The notes under the pieces were generated by a model. The model had not been told where the DNA came from and did not search any database. It saw only the letters and a list, made by a program, of their open reading frames with translations. 64,000 bases of DNA from Pyxicephalus adspersus (Eukaryota > Chordata > Amphibia > Anura > Pyxicephalidae), in the NCBI RefSeq assembly GCF_032062135.1, contig NC_092862.1:60322095-60386094 (forward strand). Direction: 5' to 3'. Position numbers and translations under genes: made by a program. Numbering within the stretch: the first letter of the stretch is position 1; each line of letters begins with the position of its first letter. Below are positions 11,345-24,387 of this stretch, piece after piece.

Positions 11345-13555
11345 TGGCATACAGGGAGGATTAGATAACTGACTCTTCCAGGAATTGTTGATAAAAATTC
11401 CAACCATTGCACAATCCATGCACATTTTCAGAGTGCCCATGGCTACCCCTAAATATAATGTAGTGTATTTGATTTGTTTCACAAATATCCAAACTATGTA
11501 GTTATTTTAACAGAATTCTACTCACACCCGTGTAGAATGGTGAGTATATTTGTTTATTACTAATAGTAAACATATCTTTTTTCATTGGTAACTTGTATTC
11601 TCTTTCCTGTTTGTTACATTATTTTTATCTGAGCCACAGCACAGTAACAGTATGCTTAGTTACTGCTGGATACCCACTGTGATTAGCTCAGCAGCTCAGT
11701 TAGAAACTGTTATTGCCTGCTGTTACAGCATAAGATTCCCCTTACAAAGAACCACCTATATTCCTGATATGCATGCTTGGTTTATTCCATTAAAACTAAC
11801 CTTGTTTGAACTTTGAAGAACTCTAGTCTAATTAAAAGTAGACTATTCTTTACAAAAAATAGCTGTACAAATCACTAAATATAATTAAGTAACACACTTC
11901 TACCCGCTTTCCATGGAATAAGATATCTGCTAATTTGCAATTTGCAGTCCTTACAACTTGAAATATGTTGTCTGTGCCCACATTTCCAGAGGATCATACT
12001 GGATAAGCAGTGCCTCCACTGTATCATTGTTCAGATTTCATTTTATTTGACCTTCTTGTCTATGAGCATTACAGATTGATGAAAGACATTTGCCCACCTT
12101 ATTAAAAAATAATAATATTTATAACAGAGCCTTAAAGTTCTACACACAGCATGCTGAGTAGCAATGTCAACATCAACATCTTTTTTTTTTAGTCCTTGCA
12201 CATGCGTTTGACTAAGGAGTGATGATATTTTTTCAGTTTGAAGAGTGCCAGTCAGTCTAGTTTTTAATGAGACAATACCATTTTAAGAACTTCAGTGAAA
12301 ATAGTTTCGTACAAACCCTAGTAGGGTGTGCATAGTTTAGTGAATTGTTTCAAATAGTTCTGATGTTTTGCTCCAATTAGGAGCTTTGGAGTAATGATGA
12401 TGTCTTAGCAGATCAATGTTAACTACTTATGTCCGAGTCATAGATTCACTGCAGTTGTAAAATACCAGCAGAGATCAAAATAATATACTAATGTTATTCA
12501 AATCCATACAGTTGTGTTTCCACCAAGTCTGAACAGAGGTATTAAACTAAATAAGTTTTTATAAATAATATTTAAATATGTTTTATATTCATAAATATAT
12601 AATAATGCAATGTACTCCCTGATTGACATTGATGTATGCTTGTGTAGAATTCGTATGGTACATTCTGTGACAGATCTTTGTGATATACCATTTACAGTAA
12701 CGTATTATAACTTCTAAGACAAGAATTCATCAAAGCAGTCTGAATATCACAGGTCGTACCTGTCAATGAGGTCAGTAAGGATTGCCAAGCAATTCCAGTG
12801 AAACAAAAGGCTTTTGTCTTTGATTAAAATATCCAAAGGATTAGAATAAATGTAAAATTAATTTAAATTGATATTTTGACAAAATTTACTCCTTCCTAAA
12901 TACGTGAAATGGGACTACTGCTACAAAAAACATGCTTACTATCTTGATAGAGAAAAAAAGGTTTTTATTGGTAACAAACATAATAAACTATCAGTAAAGG
13001 TTTTTATTTATGAATGTCCTGGTATATCTAATATGAGTTAGTCACATTCAAGTCTGAAATGCTATTTGTCCTAGATGTCCGAGTTACCCATATCACATTA
13101 AAGGTATGCTCCTAACATTTAGAACTGTGGAAGTGACTTGAATGAGTTGTGAAACGTAAGTATAACTTACTTAACTAAACTAAAAAAGTAAAGTATAACT
13201 AACTATGGCTAGATATTTTAAAAATACCATAAAATATGCATATTGCCTAATTTAGTCAGTTTAGGCTATGTGAATTGTGAAGCATCTCCTACTCTGTCTA
13301 CACTACTAGGAGAACCAGCACTTGCTGTGATTATCTCCATCACTGATAATGTGAAAAATACAATCAAAGCTTTGTTAAGGACTCAAAATGATTTTTATCT
13401 TTTTCAGTTCAATGTAAAGTTAAAAAGGGCAAATACTTCTCAGACTCAAAAGCTCTTTATATACAGTTACTAGTCACATTAGCTACACTTTGCTAACACT
13501 AGATCTTGGAACTCCTATTGCCTTCGGAACGGACATAAATATTCATGCTATAAAT
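11345..13555. other. Intergenic DNA, nothing recognised
   Basis: AT-rich sequence with no supported coding frame, RNA gene or repeat boundary. A short T-run lies at about 12,181-12,190. Confidence 0.4.
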
Positions 13556-13558
13556 TTA

Positions 13559-14565
13559 ACAAGGTGTTGAAAATACTCCTCAGGAATTATGATCCATATC
13601 GACATGATCGCATGATGCAATTGCTGCAGATTTGTCCGTTTTACATACGTAGTTCAAATCTCCCATTTTGTAACATCCCAAAAGGGTTGCGATCTGGTGA
13701 ATGTGGAGGCTTTTTGTGTACAGTAAACTCACTGTAATGGTTAGAAAACCAGTTGAGATGGTTGGAGCTTTGTGGCATGACACATTATCCTGCTGGAAGA
13801 TGCTATCAGAAGATGGGTACACGGTGGTCAAGGGATGGTTGGGGTATTTTAACAATGCTTAACTGGCACTAAAGTGTGGAAAATGTGGCAAAATATCCTC
13901 CACAACATTACACATACTCCACATCATAAACGGCCTTAACCATTGAGTAGGAGGGAACCATACTTTCCTGTTATTCACACCAAACTCTGACACTACCATC
14001 CAAATGTTGCAGCAGAAATCAAAACTCATCAGACAAGGCAACATTTTTCCAATGTCTTGTCTAGGATTGGTTAGCACATGCAAATTGTAGCCTCAGGTGC
14101 CTGTTCATAGTTGAGGGGAGTGGCAACCAGTGATTATTTGCGTTATTGATATTCCTCATGACTTGAACTAGCTTGCCAAATTTTCTCTGACATCAAAAAG
14201 GTATTTTTACCTAGAGAACTGCCTCTCACTGGATATTTACCTTTTTTGTCCATGCTCTGTAAACCCTAGAGATGGTTGTATGCAAAATCACAGCACATCA
14301 GCAGTGTCTGATAAACTCAGACCCACCGTTCTGACACCAACAACTATTCAAAGTCACATTCAAAGTCACCTAAATCACCATTCTTTCCCATTCTGATGTT
14401 TGGACTTCAGAAGGTTGTTCTGACGATGGCTACATGCCTAAATTCAATAGGTTGATGCCATGTGATTGAATGGTTAAATAACTTGCATTAAAAAGCAGTT
14501 GAACGTAAGTAGATTGTAAAACCCTTTATTAGTATTTACAGTACCTAATAGTCTTTGGCCAGTTA
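13559..14565 (-). pseudogene. Decayed Tc1-like transposon with transposase remnant
   Basis: Minus-strand translation gives ordered pieces of a Tc1-type DDE transposase in different frames. They are an N-terminal HTH-type segment near 14,390-14,270 (pieces such as 'GDLGDF' and 'YPVRGSS'), a block 'MSFDFCCNIWMVVSEFGVNN' (about 14,030-13,965), then 'VYPSSDSIFQQDNVSCHKA' (about 13,820-13,765) carrying the second catalytic Asp in QQDN. The third block is reduced to 'SPD.NPF', so the final Glu is not visible. The right end near 14,541 ('gtacctaatagtctttggcc') resembles a family terminus. Multiple frameshifts and stops make it non-functional. It has no relation to host genes. Confidence 0.8.
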
Positions 14566-14786
14566 TAGGGAGCCATCAGTTGTGTGTCATACAAAAACTT
14601 GAAATTATTGGTCTATGTACCAACTTTAGAATTTGAAAAAATCTAGAAAATGTATATCTGCATTTAACCATGTCTTTAGACTGAACAAGCATTTCATGTG
14701 TTTAGTGTATATACATGACTTTATTTTTTTATATTTGTTAGGGAATGACTAAAAAAAAGTGCTACAATTTTATATTGCTAAATAAT
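14490..14786. other. Short intergenic stretch
   Basis: Overlaps the decayed right end of the Tc1-like element, then AT-rich DNA with no feature seen. Confidence 0.3.
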
Positions 14787-15003
14787 GTTAGGAGGATATG
14801 GATCCTGGAATTGGGAATCCACCCCACCCTGCTGTTGCACATTCCCAGTAAAACCAGAACCAGAACATAAATTTAGAATAGCCATTGAAGAAACCTAGAG
14901 GTTCCCTGCAGACACGGCATTGCTGTGGGCAATATCTGAGATAAAGCGACCCCATATACCATCCAACACTTTGCCTAGTGACACGGGTGACCTTTTTGTT
15001 CAC
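14787..15003 (-). repeat. Dispersed repeat family A, copy 2
   Basis: The reverse complement aligns with 870-1,110: 'gtgttggatggtatatgggg', 'tttatctcagatattgcc', 'gggaacctctagg', 'ttttactgggaat', 'gattccca'. On this strand a 71-codon frame spans the whole copy, but the first copy does not preserve it and it resembles no known protein, so it is not called as a gene. Confidence 0.6.
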
Positions 15004-18000
15004 TGCATTACAATATATTTTCTAAATTGATGCTTAATGTTTAATGTTGGAAGTTGAATGAGTGTGCCATAAAGTAGCTGTATTAGATTCAAATATATTA
15101 TGGACAGGACAATACAAATTATAAAACCCGAAGACCAACCATATATTATAACAGAAATGTTAGTATAGTTATATCAGGATTAATAAACATAGTTCTGCCC
15201 TTGGAACAGTAGGAAGTTTTAATTCCAGGCAGTACAATTATATCATAATACTGATATAATTATACTCACATAATAAAGCTTAAGTTTCATGTGCTTATAT
15301 TTTGGCTTCCCTGGTTTGTCCTTGTTTTTCTCCTCATCAAAATTTTTATATAAAGCTTTCCTGTTTTTATTAAATAGCCTATTTTAGTACCAGTAACCTA
15401 AAAAGGGTTTGGCCTTGGTTTACACAATGTACCTTGTACAAAATATATTAGTATGCTGAAGTGTGGTACTGCAGTAAAGTTTACATTCAAATGTGGGTGA
15501 CCTACTTCATTCATTCCTGATGTTGCTTTGTACAACTTTGATTTACAAGGCCCAGCAAGGAATTCGACACAAGGAAAATGTGAAAGACTTACCTCCTAGC
15601 TGAAGTGAAACAAAAAAGAAAGTAGGGATTGTAACTGCAAAACATAATCCTTATCATAAAAGCCAAATGTCCTTATTATCAACATATTGTTTATAAAACC
15701 TTACAAAACAAGTTATCATAAAACTTTGTATACTGTGTATCCCTCAGTAAATCATTTGCACCAATAGATTTATGGGTTCAGCTTTGAATCTATGGATTAC
15801 TGATTTTACAGATATTGTGTTCCCAATGACACAGAAACATGTTCTCCTTCTTCAGGGAATAGACAGAAAAAAATATTGAGGGATATACATTTATGTGGTC
15901 TACAACAATCTGCAAATTCGTAAATAAAATACATGCAGTCTTACAAATAATGATCCAATATTGTAAAACCCAATCCTTATCCTCATACCACATACTTATG
16001 CACAAATACAAATTAAATACCCTTTAAGCCAAAGTTTTCAAGCAAATGAAAGAAAAATAATAAATAAACAGTGAGCAATCATTGTTTTGCCAGGAACAGC
16101 ATACGTTCCATGCTACTTTTTCCTTTAACCGACCTATGCGTCCTTTTTATAAGAACTGTAATATTATACAAGCAGGTAGATAAAGCTGCTGTACCATTAT
16201 GGCAATTTATAAAGAGTAAAAGCTTCTTTTTGGAAAGGTATTCAGCATAGTGTTCAGATCTTGCTAATAAGCTGCACAGCGGTATGAAGTTCTGTGCTTT
16301 CGCTTCACACCAGGGAGGTCATCTGACGTGTGCAGAATACAATATTCTGCCAAAATCAGCAAAAGAATTTAGGATCACACAGTCTTAAGCATTAATCCCA
16401 TCAAATATGTCTAAAAAACACATTTAAATATGTTAAAAAGCTGTAGAAGGTATTATCTTGGGTAATTTCAGCCAGAAACATGGGTAAAAAGAAATAATGG
16501 TTAGGTCTTGACTGTTTTTAGGGCATTTGTCTTTTTTTTTTTAATCTGCATTTTTAATGAAACAAAATTTAAAGTTCACTTTAATAGTTGCCCTGCAGTT
16601 GCCGTTACTCATCTTCCCTGTGCTCCCCTTGCACCAATTCACGCTTTAGAGCAAATTGAAATTTCAGTACTTTTAGGGATAGGAAAGTATGCAACTCCCT
16701 ATCCTCCCATATGACAAAAGGCCACCTAAGGGTCTATTTATAAAACATAGAATTAGATATTCTCTCAGACATCATAAAGCCACTTTGCCTTGCGGCTTTA
16801 CATACATTTTAATTGTCAGCACCATCACATAGGGAAAAAAAGGGAGTCCCAAATAGGATTGACTTACACTTAGAGATTACACTGGTTTTCTTTCCCTGGC
16901 AGGAGAGTGGCAGAAAGGTGAACAGAATGTAAATATAAACTAAATATAGGCTGCTGCTGCTAAGCCGGTTATAAAATGAAACTGTATATGAACATATAAT
17001 CATAGTTTACATGATATGACATCATTAGCATTGTTTAACCAATGTGACTTTATAATTTGGGAACAGGGTTTAACGTGGAGTATATGGTCTAGGGCCAGCA
17101 CCAAGGACTGGGTAAGAGAAGGCAGAAAGTGAACGTGCATGGACTGTGAGAAGAGATGGGTAATGATTGCAGATCATATAGAAGAAAGATTAGTATGGTT
17201 GAGGGGCAAAGGTAAAGTTGATTTTAACTGTGCATAAGCAGTGGAAGCTAAATGTGGACAAGGAACACAACACTGAACACTGAAGAAAGAGAGGATTACC
17301 GAGGAAGAGAGAGGGAGATGCATTACTTAAAAAAAGACACAGAAAAAGAATGAGTCATGGACTGGAGGAAGAGGAAAAGGGAAATCTCCATTGTTTTCTT
17401 TGTGAGGAACAGGACTTTAGTTAAACTCATGTGTGTAAGGTGGAAATAAATATCTGATTAAGAGTTTGTATCCACTGAGACATACACGGGAAAGTAGAAA
17501 CAACATACCACAGAATAACATTGTGGAAAATGGAAAATAGAAAGCCTAGAAAATAAACACAGTAAAAAGGTAGAAGCCACAAGGCTCAGAGTTAGGATGC
17601 CACTGAATGCAGCAAACAGAACAATGAATGGAAGGAGCCAGAAAACACCTGGCTAGACTGCTTGAGGTATTCAATATATGTCCAATAGGGTGGACTTATT
17701 CTTCTAGTATAACATTACATACCCATTTGAGGAAACCAATAAATAAATATTATTAAAAAATCAGTTCATTTGCCAACTCGGGGCAAAATAATAGGTCATT
17801 CTAAAAGAAAAACCCCTCACCCAATAATACTCATATTCTCCAAACTCTCCTTTTGGAGCTATGGGAAATACCCAGTGCCTTGGATATGGTGGAGCATGTG
17901 ATCCCTTTAACTTCCTCAAAGGATGCAGTCCTTGGGTGTAAAAGGGGAAATACAGCTGAATGAATTTCATATAAGAGAACCTGTCACTTTTGCCTGAGTC

Positions 18001-18940
18001 TGCAATGTGACACAGTCTATTAAGAAGGCAAATAAATAAGTGAAATGTAAATACAGCTAATTCAGCAATGAGTGACTTGATAATGATACTTGGAATTCAA
18101 ATTAGCTCTTTACTCTCTTTACACTTCTAAAAGTCTTTAGTTTGGAAAATAATACCAAAATATTACCCCAGTTTTTGTTCATCCACAATGCTGCATTAGT
18201 AATTTTCTGCTGCTAAATGCCAGAGTCTTTCAGTGAACAACATCAATATTATGCCCAGCACAATGCAACCCAGTGTGTTAGTGCCAAACACTTCTTGCGG
18301 ATCACTGCTCACATAGTGTGCCAGCCTTGAGCAAGACCTGGAAACTTAATAATGAGCTGAATGCATGTACTTTAGACAGACTTAAACATTCCTCTGTTAG
18401 CAACAATGAAAACACAAATCCTAATCACAAACTAAACTCAAAAACTATATTTTCACAACTTCAAAAGTTTTTATGTTAATATATTACCATTAAACTTTGT
18501 GAAATAGTATATTTAAAACAGTTGTTTATCTTAATGAAAAAAAGGACCCTGATTTTTTACCTTTCCATAATACAATCTATTTGAAAGCAAAATAGAGTTA
18601 TCCTTCTTATAAATTGCCCTTAGCAGCTGCCACATAATGCTGTCCTGCTGTTGTTTACTTTAACATGACAGAATAAGCAATGGGTCTTGGCAAACTAGTA
18701 GCTTCCACTGCAGTACAGCAAAAGACTCCGGGGTAAAGGACCCCTTTGTTCAACTCCACATGGTATCAACACCAGTGTTCTACAATGTACATACTGGGCA
18801 TTTCTATCCCTACTTTTTTACTTTACAAAGATTATTTTACCAAAACATGAATGTATAACATGTATAAAAAACATGAAAGAACAATACTATATGCACAGCA
18901 CACTTGCCGATCATTAAAAAAAAAAAAGTAGCGTTTACTT
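15004..18940. other. Intergenic DNA, nothing recognised
   Basis: AT-rich DNA. A purine-rich block at 17,100-17,640 has many GAAGA/GGAGG words on the plus strand but no open frame or repeat periodicity. A fragment at about 16,735 ('ggtctatttataaaaca') resembles the end of the 4.5/22.6 kb MITE family. Confidence 0.4.
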
Positions 18941-18950
18941 TGGCTTTAAA

Positions 18951-19146
18951 ATTGCTTGAGATTATTCCTCAATTCCTATGTGCATTGGAAAATGTACAGA
19001 TAAATTTGAATTTTCACTGTGTGTATTGAAAATGCAAATTTATCTTGCATTTTCCATGCAAATGAATAATCTCAAGCAATCGTTCATGCATCGTGCAGTC
19101 TTTTCTCGTTGGAAAGGATCGTGAAAGATCCTTTCCAACGAGAAAA
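18951..19146. mobile_element. MITE with two successive hairpins
   Basis: The first hairpin pairs 'attgcttgagattattc' (18,951-18,967) with 'gaataatctcaagcaat' (19,064-19,080). Pairing continues inward through 'ggaaaatgtacagataaatt' against 'aatttatcttgcattttcc'. The second hairpin, immediately downstream, is a perfect 20-bp stem: 'ttttctcgttggaaaggatc' (19,101-19,120), a 6-base loop, and its exact complement (19,127-19,146). No coding capacity is seen. The segment probably belongs to one small non-autonomous DNA element. Confidence 0.7.
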
Positions 19147-19946
19147 ATTGCAGGTGTGTACACAGCTTTAGAAGAGAAAAGCAGTGTTGAGAAACATGCT
19201 CATGACGTAGTGCAACTAGATAAGATTTGGTTACTATACAATATTCAAATTGTAAAGATACAACATAAGCACCTAGTGACAACATTATTTATAATTAGCA
19301 GATATAATATTTATGTATATTAGCAGATAATATAGGAAGGCGGCAAAGCACACTTTTGCCTAAAATTCTCTTTGATAATATATAGAACCATTATATCAAA
19401 ATAGTTATATAGTTGTACACAATGTTGTACCCAAGTATAGTTGTACCCAATACATTATGTGCTCCTTGACATAACAAAATCTGCAAGGTAACACAGAAGA
19501 ACATAACCAAATGTGTGACATAGCAGGTCATCAGAAAGTGTACTCTAAGGGGACTATTCTTTCATGTGACTGAATCAAGTTCTTCGTCCAATCAATACTA
19601 GAGTTTGGTTTCAAGAGTAAGTAATAAAAACTGCTTAAAACCCACCATCTACATGCCCTGAACAGATGATGATCATTAGGATTTTGTTACCATCATGTAT
19701 GGAGAAGCTGTATAAAATGTATCCTATTAGTAGTTGGTCAGTCTGTTTGACAACTGCAGCACTGAAGACAAATGGCAGCTGTTGCCCTTTGAGGTCTGAA
19801 GTCATGTCTGCAGGGAATTACAAGCCCAAGCGGTTAAAAAAGTATGGCTTGTTCATTAGACACTGCTTCAGGGAAAATGGCCAACTCTGCCTCAGAAAGT
19901 ACATCAAAGAGCCAATTATTTTTATTATATTGTATGCGTGTGTGTT

Positions 19947-19951
<5 letters not shown>

Positions 19952-19995
<44 letters not shown>

Positions 19996-20091
19996 TATAT
20001 ATATACACACACATATACAATATATATACACATACATATATACACATACATACATACACACACACCCACACACACACACACACACACACAC
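19952..20091. repeat. Compound (TA)n/(CA)n microsatellite
   Basis: A nearly pure TA run (19,952-19,992) is followed by mixed TA/CA/CATA repeats and ends in a CA run (about 20,057-20,091) with one CCC interruption. Long overlapping frames in this region on both strands encode YIYI- or TH-type low-complexity strings and are artefacts of the repeat. Confidence 0.97.
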
Positions 20092-20529
20092 TGCATGTAA
20101 CATTATAAAACAGGAAGACAGAGATTAATGCTTTCACGGAGATTTTGACAAGATGTGCACAGAAGCAATATATCAGAATAATGCAGTATTCTGCATTTAC
20201 TACACAGTTTTAGAAAGCTGTTTCTGTGTTTTATGGCATATGTTTCAGGTTGCATTAAGCTGGTCAGCTTTGTAACAGCTACAGAAAAGGAGGAAAAAAT
20301 ATTTTTTTTGGACAAGTTTGATTTTTTTGTGTGTGTGTTATTTATTTTGTTGCCATATAAATCATATCACAGAGCAAATTCAACAAAAAAAAAAATAATT
20401 TGTCCAGCTTATATTATTGCTTACTACATTTGTAACTAATTTTGAGTGAAATAAATTTAGATAAAACCAAAATCGGACACGAATGCTATCAATATTTATC
20501 TCATCCCAGTGGATACTCTATATTTTAAA

Positions 20530-20983
20530 CAGGGGGCCTGTTCACCGTCCCTCAGACTGTCGGGGGGCCGTACTATAGGGCTGCTAAAAAAAAAAAAAAA
20601 CTTTGTCAGTGTCTGCTACCTGTCACTCACTGCTGCCTTCATACATGGATCACACTGCAGCACATGTGTACATGATCAATGTGCATAGTATGTTTATACT
20701 ATTTACAAATGTACATTGATCATGTACATTTGTGCAGCAGTGAGCAGGGAATGAAGGCAGCAGTGAGTCTCTGCTTTGCTCATACCTTCTCTGCCTGATG
20801 GCTTCAGCCCGACAGCTCCAGCGTTACCCCGGCAACAGTGGTGTCACATGACCGGGTTCCCTGGAGTGCAGATGGCAGGCAGCCAGAACTCAGGCAGGAG
20901 AAGCAGCCTCAGCAGCCGGCGGGCCGGATGGACAACTTCGGGGGGCCGTATTCGTCCCGCGGGCCGTAGTTTGAGGACCCCTG
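20530..20983. mobile_element. hAT-like non-autonomous element (MITE)
   Basis: The right end reads 'gtttgaggacccctg' and the left end 'cagggggcctg', giving short inverted termini of the CAGGGG type common in hAT elements. Flanks 'ttttaaac' (20,523-20,530) and 'ttctaaac' (20,984-20,991) look like an imperfect 8-bp target duplication, the hAT size. An internal hairpin pairs 'gtacatgatcaatgt' (near 20,668) with 'acattgatcatgtac' (near 20,712), extended outward by 'cactgctgcc' and 'ggcagcagtg'. The right third is GC-rich ('ccggcgggccgg'). No transposase is encoded. Confidence 0.75.
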
Positions 20984-21549
20984 TTCTAAACAATAGTAGC
21001 CAAAAGCTTTGTATATAGCATAGGTTTATTTTAGAATTCCTGCAGTGGTATGGAAAGGCTTTCATATTACAATCACTTTCAGAGCCAACGCCAAAAATAG
21101 CATATTCAATTAAGCAGCCTTTTTAAAAAAGGAATGGAAAATGAGAACAAAAGTGCAGTTATTGCCTATATTGGAAAAAATGATTCTTTGTTTAGTTTTG
21201 CGACAAAAAGGATGAAACCTTATTTGTCACTACAAGCAATAACTTCTCTTTTGTTTGCTCTATAATTTCTCCAGTAAAATTCTCCTCTAAATAAAAAAGC
21301 ATGCTTGGAGCATTAAAATGCATTTTGGATAGGGTAAGAATATTTTTCCTTTATCTTTCTGACATTGTCCTCAGTACAGGAAATAAAAAATGTACATTCC
21401 GATAGAGGACTTATTCCTTTGTCCAGCACAAAAATACTTTTTTTTACTTTCAGGTTTCCATTAAAGCTTAACTACAGACTTACTTTCATTCGTGCACATT
21501 TGTGTAAACTCCTTTGGTGTACTCATATTACTGATATTATTGTGACTGC

Positions 21550-21711
21550 ATACTGTGGGCTCAAGCAAGCAATCAAACATTCCTTCAAACATTCCCTTGT
21601 TGGAATCTTCTGGAATCTTTTAGATCCATGTTTTTAAATGGCAGTAATGGATTCCCACTAGGGAATGTTTGAGGGAATGTCAAAGTCTCTGTTTTTCTTA
21701 AATAGAGCCCT
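21550..21711. mobile_element. Short MITE, same family as 4.5 kb, copy 2
   Basis: Contains 'aaacattcccttgttgg', the centre 'tggcagtaatggattccca' and the right end 'gggaatgtttgagggaatgt' followed by 'aaatagagccct'. It matches the 22.6 kb copy read across its ends. The left boundary is unclear. Confidence 0.5.
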
Positions 21712-22578
21712 ATGAAGCAAATTAGAGATCACTTAATGTCCTTGTTAGAGGCCATTTAGCACATCCCAAGCTCATCCCTTTCATTCACTGGATTTCAGTT
21801 CCTTCAGTCATGTAGCCTGAACATCACATATAAGCATCACCTAGAGTGGTCTACAGTCTGTCTATAAATGCCCACTCTTTCAAATTGATATCCGGATATT
21901 ATGCATATATAAGAGAATGATATTTGCATAACACCTTCTAGGAGCCAGCAAATCACTTCCATCAGGGCTGAAGATTCTTGAGAAAAGTACTTAAGCAGGG
22001 TTTTCAGGAAGTGATGTATGGCACCCTGCTGTCCCATCCCACTTATCATTATTTGCCTGTATTGCAAGCAGAGAGACCAAGTGTTGATGTTAGGAAAAGT
22101 TTTATTTAAAAATGTAATTAGTGAATCGATAAAGTGGTGGTGGGGACAGAGGTTAATGCATTGAAGGCACAGTATAATGAGATTATACTTAAGTTTTAAG
22201 GTAGTTTCAACATTAAATTTAATTTGCAGTTCACATGTAAGCCAAGTTAATTATCACTTGGTTATTGCTTTTATTTAGAAAACAGCATAGCATTGCAGGG
22301 TGGAAGATAACAACCAATGTTTTTTTTTTTTACTTACTAATAAATGAGATGCTATTTTTCCTTTTCACAACTTTAGTTGGGAATTTAAATTATTTGAAAG
22401 TGTGAAATGACTTTAAAGCCTGGTGTCATTGTAAAAAGAGTTAGTTGCTTAACAACAGAAGTGTGCCTTTGCTGCAGCACCAGGATATAGCTGCGTGATT
22501 CATGGTTATGGAATATGCCTTACTGTTTCATACTGTGAACTGTAGTTATATTGCAAATCCTATTTTTTGCTAATACTT
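21712..22578. other. Intergenic DNA, nothing recognised
   Basis: AT-rich DNA between two MITE copies. It has a poly-T run at about 22,320-22,331 and no supported gene. Confidence 0.35.
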
Positions 22579-22690
22579 AGGGCTCTATTTATAAAGCAGG
22601 GAATCAGACATTCCCTCAAACATTGCGTTCATGTGCTTCAATGGCAGTAATTGATTCCCACCAGAGTCCTTCTTTTTTAAATAGCCCCCC
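22579..22690. mobile_element. Short MITE, same family as 4.5 kb, copy 3
   Basis: Left end 'agggctctatttataaagca', then 'gacattccctcaaacatt', the centre 'tggcagtaattgattccca' and the right end 'ttaaatagccccc'. The terminal 'ggctctattta' and 'aaatagccc' are inverted. About 112 bp and non-coding. Confidence 0.6.
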
Positions 22691-23170
22691 TAGTGTCCCC
22701 CTTATGTCACACTATTTCCCTTGGACACCCTATGCTGGGAGCATTCCCTAATGATAAAGTTCACAATGTGAGGAAACATAAGCAAGGTACAGAGCAATGT
22801 CTGTCTGCTAATGTAGCCCACTACATTATAGTTTATCCTAAAAACGATTGATACAGTAAGAGATGGTATTCTGGGATATGCGAGATGATGAGGATGAGAA
22901 ATGCCAAGCAATATATACCTCTATCTGCATTTAAATACAGTCTTTACCCTAGTGCAATGAGCAATTTGTACCTCTTATGTGGCACCAATGATCTTTTTGG
23001 CTCTCTGTAGGAGTGACAATATTTATACTAGACAGCAATGTAAGAGTAATTGTACTAGTACTAATGTGCGGTGAGCTGTGGCTATAGTAAATATAGTAGG
23101 GGCACCCTGAAGTCCTGAAAATTATTTGAAGGTTTCTCCTATGTTCAAAAGGTTGAGACACAAATTCAAA

Positions 23171-23209
23171 AGGAGGCACTGGCTAGGTCTGCCCTAGCCA
23201 GTGCCTCCT
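23171..23209. repeat. Perfect short hairpin
   Basis: A 17-bp arm 'aggaggcactggctagg' (23,171-23,187), a 5-base loop 'tctgc', and the exact complementary arm (23,193-23,209). No terminal repeats or coding context explain it. Confidence 0.9.
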
Positions 23210-23487
23210 ATCAAAATATTCAGTAAAAGGGTACTAGAAGGGCTTTTCTGCCTGTACTTTTTTTACATCAGAAGATTGCTCATTAAAATCTCACTACTTC
23301 ATGGAATGAAGCAATTGTTGAATGAATTTAAATTGTTTCCTAAGTCAGTTGGCACTATTCCTTTAAATGCTTACACTTTATTTTAGTTATTCATAAACTC
23401 AAAAACCTTATTGTACAGCATGTGGATATTTGTAACTTAAGCTGCACATCCATTTTTCTTTATTGAGGAAGAAAGTGAGAAATTAAA

Positions 23488-23735
23488 ACATCACAAAGAA
23501 CAAGTAGAACGCTCTACCGGGTTGCCAAAACAAAGCCAGGCCCCTATGTTCATTCCCCTGTGTGAAAAAGCTTAGAGATTCCACCTACAGGACCCCCCAC
23601 TGTTGCAGAAGGGCATTGGGGCTGATATGGACAAGCAAGGGGCACAAGCTTGCTGGCCACCCAGGCTCCATGCATGGAGAATGGATTTGTTAGAGTACCC
23701 CAAACCATGGCATTTCCATGTCCATACTCTTTAGG
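23488..23735. repeat. Probable dispersed repeat (GC-richer island)
   Basis: A GC-richer island within AT-rich DNA ('ccaggcccctatgttcattc', 'gcttgctggccacccaggct', 'gtaccccaaaccatgg'). Its composition suggests an inserted repeat, but no second copy occurs in the window and the ends are undefined. Confidence 0.35.
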
Positions 23736-24371
23736 ATGGTATCGGGTTCAACTTTTAAAATGCTGCTTTTGGTTTATGCCAAATATGTAAATTTTTCAAG
23801 AAGGCATGGTCTTTACTCTATATATCCCATGACAACCTTTTTGTTCAAATGTTATTGTTTAACAGCATTGGATTACATGGCACTATCTCCTATTCAGTTT
23901 ATTTGGTAAAATCTCTTTCTAATAGTAAATGCATAATGCATGCATCTTGACAACTGTTGCAAAGTTAAAAAAAACCAAGGAGACAATAATGCTGCTTAAT
24001 TTAGGCTGGTCCTGTGATTTTTAATATAAGTATTTATTTTTATAATTCTTTTGGACTGTAATGATTAATTTTGTAACAATGAACAAGTTCATGCACAATG
24101 AACTTACAGAGTATTTAGCACAATATTCCAAATAAACCTATAATGAGTGAAAAATAGGTACTGTCTGTCAGTGGAATTACCTATACCCATACAATATTTG
24201 GGTAATAGCTTGTATCTTGGTCATTCTATACAATGTAACTCTTCTTTTTATGTTAGGCTAGGTAAACTATTGTATCTGTGTTGGCTGGGAATGTCAACTC
24301 AATATCAGACACAGCCAACAGTGTACCCATATAGAAAATTGTACCAGGCACTATGGGCATAAATTCTTTAT

Positions 24372-24387
24372 GGGGGGGGGGGGGGGG
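24372..24387. repeat. G16 homopolymer
   Basis: Sixteen consecutive G residues on the plus strand, flanked by 'ttta' and 'tactacta'. Such a tract may be unstable and could be miscounted in assembly. Confidence 0.9.

Noticed and set aside
17100..17640. Purine-rich block considered as an exon or satellite
   Set aside because: No periodicity, no open frame and no second copy in the window.
19666..20137. Overlapping long frames of up to 144 codons on both strands
   Set aside because: They run through the TA/CA microsatellite and encode repetitive YIYI, HTHT or CVCV strings. This is an artefact of simple sequence.
20776..21018. 80-codon frame with an SR-rich peptide
   Set aside because: Lies inside the GC-rich end of the hAT-like MITE and runs through its terminus.
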